37,526 nucleotides of DNA from Culturomica sp. (GTDB taxonomy: Bacteria; Bacteroidota; Bacteroidia; Bacteroidales; Marinifilaceae): positions 1-37,526 of the forward strand of contig JAISHE010000030.1 of assembly GCA_031262745.1 (NCBI GenBank), written 5' to 3'. The notes under the pieces were generated by a model. That model searched no databases. It was not told where the DNA came from and saw nothing but the letters and a program-made list of their open reading frames with translations. The position numbers were made by a program, and so were the translations under genes. Shown here one piece after another: positions 35,244 through 37,526 of the stretch (position 1 is the stretch's first letter; each line of letters starts with the position of its first letter).

Positions 35244-36764
35244 ATGGCACTTCCAATAAACATAAACGAGCTACTCAAGGGTAGGGTGATCGAGTGGGAC
35301 AGGCTCGAATTCAAGCGTGGTTGGAATCCCGAAGAGGTTGTTCACACCATCTGTGCTTTTGCCAACGATATCAACAACTGGGGCGGTGGGTATATCATCG
35401 TCGGAGTGGATGAGGTCGATGGTCAACCACAATTCCCGCCTGTTGGTTTGCAGGAAAATCAGATCGACCGAATTCAGAAGGAGTTGGTTGAGTTGTGCCA
35501 CACAATAGAGCCGCACTATCGTCCCGTCACCGAACCGGTGGTTTTCGAGGATAGGCTGATATTTATCATCTGGGTTCCCGGCGGTGATGCCCGTCCCTAT
35601 AAGGCACTACAAACGCTGGGTGCTAAGTCTCAAAAGAGAGTCTATATCCGACAAGGCTCGGTCACCAAGCCTGCCTCCAAAGAAGAAGAGCGTTTCCTTA
35701 ATACGATTTCGATTGCACCGCCGTTCGACGACCGTGTGAACCACGGGGCTTCAGTAAACGATTTGGATAAGGACTTGATGGTCGAGTTCCTGTATGAGGT
35801 CGGTAGCGATTTGTATATCGACGCGCCCTCCACCGGCAAGGAGGAGTTGGCACGGCAGATGCAACTACTGAAAGGGTCGAAAGAGTATCAACTTCCAATC
35901 AATGCCGCCTTGTTGTTCTTCAATCGCGAGCCCCACAAGTTTTTCCGAGGCGCAGTATCGGAGGTTGTTCTTTATAACGACTACGATGGCATACAATTTA
36001 CCGAGAAGACTTTCCGTGGGTCGATATTCAAACAGATAAAAACCTTGTTGGAATATCTGCGCAGTGCGGTGTTGACCGAAAAGGTGATAAAGATTCCGGG
36101 GCAAGCCGAAGCACTCCGCATTTGGAACTATCCCTATGAGGCGGTCGAAGAGGTTGTCTCGAATGCTTTTTATCATCGCAGTTATGAGGATCAGAATCCG
36201 ATAGAAATAAGTGTCTATCCCGACAAGTTGGTCGTGCTCTCGTTCCCGGGTCCTCTACCACCGGTCGATAGAGAGGCTTTGAAGAGCCGCAAGATACTTT
36301 CGCGCAATTACCGCAACCGGCGCATTGGTGATTTCCTCAAAGAATTGGACTTGACCGAAGGGCGCGGCACCGGATTTCCGATTATCTATCGCAAGATGGA
36401 GCAGAACGGCTCACCCACCCCGACGTTCGAGACCGATGACCGGCACACTCACTTCTTGGCGGTTTTGCCCGTGCACCCCGATTTCCTAAATGAGAATATC
36501 GAAGAGCCACACAAAATCGAGCCATCGAAGTTGAAATCTCCGAAGGCTATGGAAATTTTAGAGTTCTGCAAGGAGCCGAAAAGTCGCAAGGAGATAATGG
36601 ATATGTTGGGGGTTTACAATAACACGAAGAATTTTGAACGATATATCAAGCCTCTGATTATTGAGGAATTATTGCTCTTGGAAATACCAGAAAAGCCGAG
36701 TAGTTCGAAACAACGATATTATACCACTACCGCATATTCTGCTGATAGTTCTTTGGGAGACTAA
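35244..36764 (+). CDS. AlbA_2 (Schlafen-type) DNA-binding / GHKL ATPase-domain putative regulator
   Basis: Putative transcriptional regulator of 506 residues, from the widespread Bacteroidota family usually named ATP-binding protein. It starts MALPININELLKGRVIEWDRLEFKRGWNP. The N-terminal AlbA_2 domain spans about 10-145 (ICAFANDINNWGGGYIIVGV; YIRQGSVTKPAS). The HATPase_c_4 region follows at about 290-420, with an N-box YEAVEEVVSNAFYHRSY and a GRGTGFPIIYRKME glycine box. A winged-helix-like C-terminus has PKSRKEIMDMLGVYNNTKNFERYIKPLI. ATG 35244 is preferred to 35181 because a -7 element lies between them and the N-terminus then matches the family. The final residues SLGD and stop lie in the first unit of a 12-bp tandem repeat; loss of one G at 36755-36757 would extend the protein by 36 residues to 542. 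Base composition is richer in G/C than neighbours, which suggests transfer. Confidence 0.85.
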   Translation: MALPININELLKGRVIEWDRLEFKRGWNPEEVVHTICAFANDINNWGGGYIIVGVDEVDGQPQFPPVGLQENQIDRIQKELVELCHTIEPHYRPVTEPVVFEDRLIFIIWVPGGDARPYKALQTLGAKSQKRVYIRQGSVTKPASKEEERFLNTISIAPPFDDRVNHGASVNDLDKDLMVEFLYEVGSDLYIDAPSTGKEELARQMQLLKGSKEYQLPINAALLFFNREPHKFFRGAVSEVVLYNDYDGIQFTEKTFRGSIFKQIKTLLEYLRSAVLTEKVIKIPGQAEALRIWNYPYEAVEEVVSNAFYHRSYEDQNPIEISVYPDKLVVLSFPGPLPPVDREALKSRKILSRNYRNRRIGDFLKELDLTEGRGTGFPIIYRKMEQNGSPTPTFETDDRHTHFLAVLPVHPDFLNENIEEPHKIEPSKLKSPKAMEILEFCKEPKSRKEIMDMLGVYNNTKNFERYIKPLIIEELLLLEIPEKPSSSKQRYYTTTAYSADSSLGD

Positions 36765-36872
36765 GTGTAGGTATAAGTGTAGGTATAAGTGTAGGTATAA
36801 GTGTAGGTATAAGTTGGAGACTAAGTTGGAGACTAAGTGGAGACTAAGTTGGAGACTAAGTGGAGTTAGATA
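36753..36872 (+). repeat. 12-bp tandem repeats at the 3' end of the regulator gene
   Basis: Four perfect 12-bp units GTGTAGGTATAA span 36765-36812, followed by units of GTTGGAGACTAA (36813-36859, one unit being 11 bp). An extra-G version, TTGGGAGACTAAG, forms the gene's last codons and stop at 36753-36764. In the frame reached by deleting one G, the units read LETK and CRYK (several times), then WRLS, and stop at 36871-36873. Confidence 0.85.
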
Positions 36873-36888
36873 ATGAAACCAATGCCGA

Positions 36889-36914
36889 CCTTCATATATG
36901 GCTCACATATAAGG
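36889..36914. repeat. Imperfect hairpin before the structured repeats
   Basis: CCTTCATATATG can pair with CACATATAAGG with single bulges around a GCT loop. There is no T-run, so a terminator call is not justified. Confidence 0.35.
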
Positions 36915-37037
36915 TTATGAAAATTAGGCTCTACGAGCCGAAAGACAATCACAGTTTCCTTGCCTGAAAGGCAAAATTTTCATAACCGTAGGTCAAGCGA
37001 AGCGCGACCTGCGGTAGGACACGGGCGACCTACGGCA
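36913..37037. repeat. Structured intergenic repeat, copy 1
   Basis: About 125 bp, recurring at 37131-37253. It contains an outer inverted pair GGTTATGAAAATT (36913-36925) and AATTTTCATAACC (36975-36987), which enclose hairpins GGCTC/GAGCC (36928-36940) and TTGCC/GGCAA (36960-36974). Then comes CCGTAGGTC...GACCTGCGG around AAGCGAAGCGC, followed by a further GACCTACGG. The nested folding suggests a mobile repeat or structured RNA element. Confidence 0.75.
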
Positions 37038-37059
37038 ATTCCTGCGAACATGCACGCAT

Positions 37060-37086
37060 GTAGTGGCGTATGGCATACGCCACTAC
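37060..37086. repeat. Perfect palindrome with GGCGTATG core
   Basis: Thirteen-base arms GTAGTGGCGTATG and its exact reverse complement flank a single G (37073). The core matches the palindrome at 424-452 near the left end. Just upstream is ACATGC-AC-GCATGT (37048-37061), another small perfect hairpin. Confidence 0.7.
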
Positions 37087-37111
37087 AACATACGCCACGT
37101 ATACTGTTACC

Positions 37112-37132
37112 CCTCCGGTCGCTGACCGGAGG
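37112..37132. repeat. Hairpin abutting structured repeat copy 2
   Basis: CCTCCGGTC and GACCGGAGG form a perfect 9-bp stem with a GCT loop. It runs directly into the GGTTATG that opens the second structured repeat. Confidence 0.65.
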
Positions 37133-37253
37133 TTATGAAAATCAGGCTCTGCGAGCCGAAAGACAACATAAATCCTTGCCTGAAAGGCAAAATTTTCGTA
37201 ACCGTAGGTCAAGCGAAGCGCGACCTACGGTAGGACACGGGCGACCTACAGTA
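37131..37253. repeat. Structured intergenic repeat, copy 2
   Basis: A direct repeat of 36913-37037 with scattered changes, several of which keep base pairing possible (for example GGCTCTGCGAGCC for GGCTCTACGAGCC). It is followed by GTAGTACCAG and then a GGGCGT/ACGCCC hairpin at 37272-37290. Confidence 0.75.
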
Positions 37254-37271
37254 GTACCAGACATCATCTAC

Positions 37272-37290
37272 GGGCGTATGCCGGACGCCC
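37272..37290. repeat. Degenerate GGGCGTATG palindrome
   Basis: GGGCGT pairs with ACGCCC around ATGCCGG. It looks like a decayed copy of the palindrome family at 424-452 and 37060-37086. Confidence 0.5.
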
Positions 37291-37338
37291 CTACATTGCA
37301 GGCGTTGCGGATATTATATGGTGGGGCGTGAAAATTTT

Positions 37339-37370
37339 TCTAACATTATTTTGCAGATATTAAAGATTAT
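37339..37370. repeat. Right copy of the 32-bp direct repeat flanking the accessory segment
   Basis: TTCTAACATT, ATTTTGCAGATATTAAAGATT repeats the left copy at 35131-35162 with about two mismatches through the shared AAAGATT. The TTTG inside it forms the -33 element of the predicted promoter for the gene at the right edge. Confidence 0.65.
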
Positions 37371-37382
37371 TTTTTACATTTG
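37350..37382 (+). promoter_or_regulatory. Predicted promoter of the gene at the right edge
   Basis: TTTG (37350-37353) and TACATTTG (37375-37382) match the Bacteroidota -33 and -7 elements exactly, with a 21-bp spacer. Transcription would begin near 37389, giving a leader of about 120 bases before ATG 37511. The leader contains TTTGCAAAAA twice (37398-37407 and 37459-37468). Confidence 0.6.
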
Positions 37383-37510
37383 CATCGCAATAGTTTCTTT
37401 GCAAAAACCATGGTATATTGAGGCTCAAAAATCGGTGAAAATCAATGAAATAGGGTCGTTTGCAAAAAGAAGCTAACTGCAATATTTCTAAACAATTACA
37501 ACATATCAAA

Positions 37511-37526
37511 ATGAAAACGGAAGAGA
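37511..37526 (+). CDS. Start of an unidentified gene (truncated by window end)
   Basis: ATG AAA ACG GAA GAG begins at 37511 after an A-rich stretch (CATATCAAA) typical of Bacteroidota start sites, and a good promoter lies about 130 bp upstream. Only five codons (MKTEE) are visible, so identity cannot be assigned. It could also be a chance ATG. Confidence 0.4.

Noticed and set aside
36661..36873. Separate 70-codon gene containing CRYK/LETK repeats
   Set aside because: Its first half is an out-of-frame reading of the regulator gene. The repeat part is better explained as an alternative tail of that gene.
36765..37253. CRISPR array
   Set aside because: The 12-bp units are contiguous without spacers, and the 125-bp repeats occur only twice and are highly palindromic. 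No cas genes are present.
36960..37331. ORF of 123 codons with two LPERQNF.NRRSSEARP repeats
   Set aside because: It lies entirely in the duplicated structured repeats and palindromes; its repeated peptide simply reflects the DNA repeat. No start signal or family resemblance was seen.

Overview
The window looks like chromosomal DNA from a member of the Bacteroidota, probably Bacteroidales. The evidence is AT-rich coding sequence, Bacteroides-type promoter motifs (TTTG then TAnnTTTG) instead of Shine-Dalgarno-led starts, a Bacteroidota-style FtsQ/FtsA/FtsZ set, a DEAD-box helicase with a DbpA-type RNA-binding domain, a LysM/PBP1-fold protein, and a giant secreted protein ending in a module seen in other Bacteroidota surface proteins. 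Family names are from recalled motifs; no database search was run.

Layout. (1) 1-246 is the 3' end of a conserved hypothetical gene, followed by a probable terminator and a dense cluster of palindromic repeats (365-604). (2) 721-9012 is a compact plus-strand run: ftsQ, ftsA, two different tandem ftsZ genes, a DEAD-box RNA helicase, engB/ysxC, xseA and xseB, with gaps of 0-21 bp, so probably one operon for division, ribosome assembly and DNA repair. (3) mdh (9009-9944) converges on xseB with overlapping stop codons. (4) 10256-17571 is an RND efflux operon (adaptor, inner-membrane pump, TolC-like outer-membrane protein) whose last gene encodes a secreted protein with two LysM domains and a PBP1-type binding domain. 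(5) 17672-32890 is one gene for a secreted protein of about 5,072 residues built from Ig/PKD-like and other beta-rich repeats. A strong terminator follows it. (6) corA and an mscS-type channel gene form a minus-strand pair (33012-35051). (7) 35131-37370 is an accessory segment with visibly higher GC. It holds an AlbA_2/ATPase-type regulator gene with a 12-bp tandem-repeat tail and a duplicated, highly structured repeat, and it is bracketed by a near-perfect 32-bp direct repeat. A promoter and the first codons of another gene end the window.

The most notable points are: two complete but divergent FtsZ proteins side by side, only one with the usual C-terminal peptide; the giant repeat protein with no recognisable type IX sorting domain; the possible frame-switch tail on the regulator gene; and the direct repeats that may mark the edges of an inserted segment. 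The repeats at the two ends of the window share the same palindromic core (GGCGTATG.CATACGCC), so they are probably one dispersed family in this genome.
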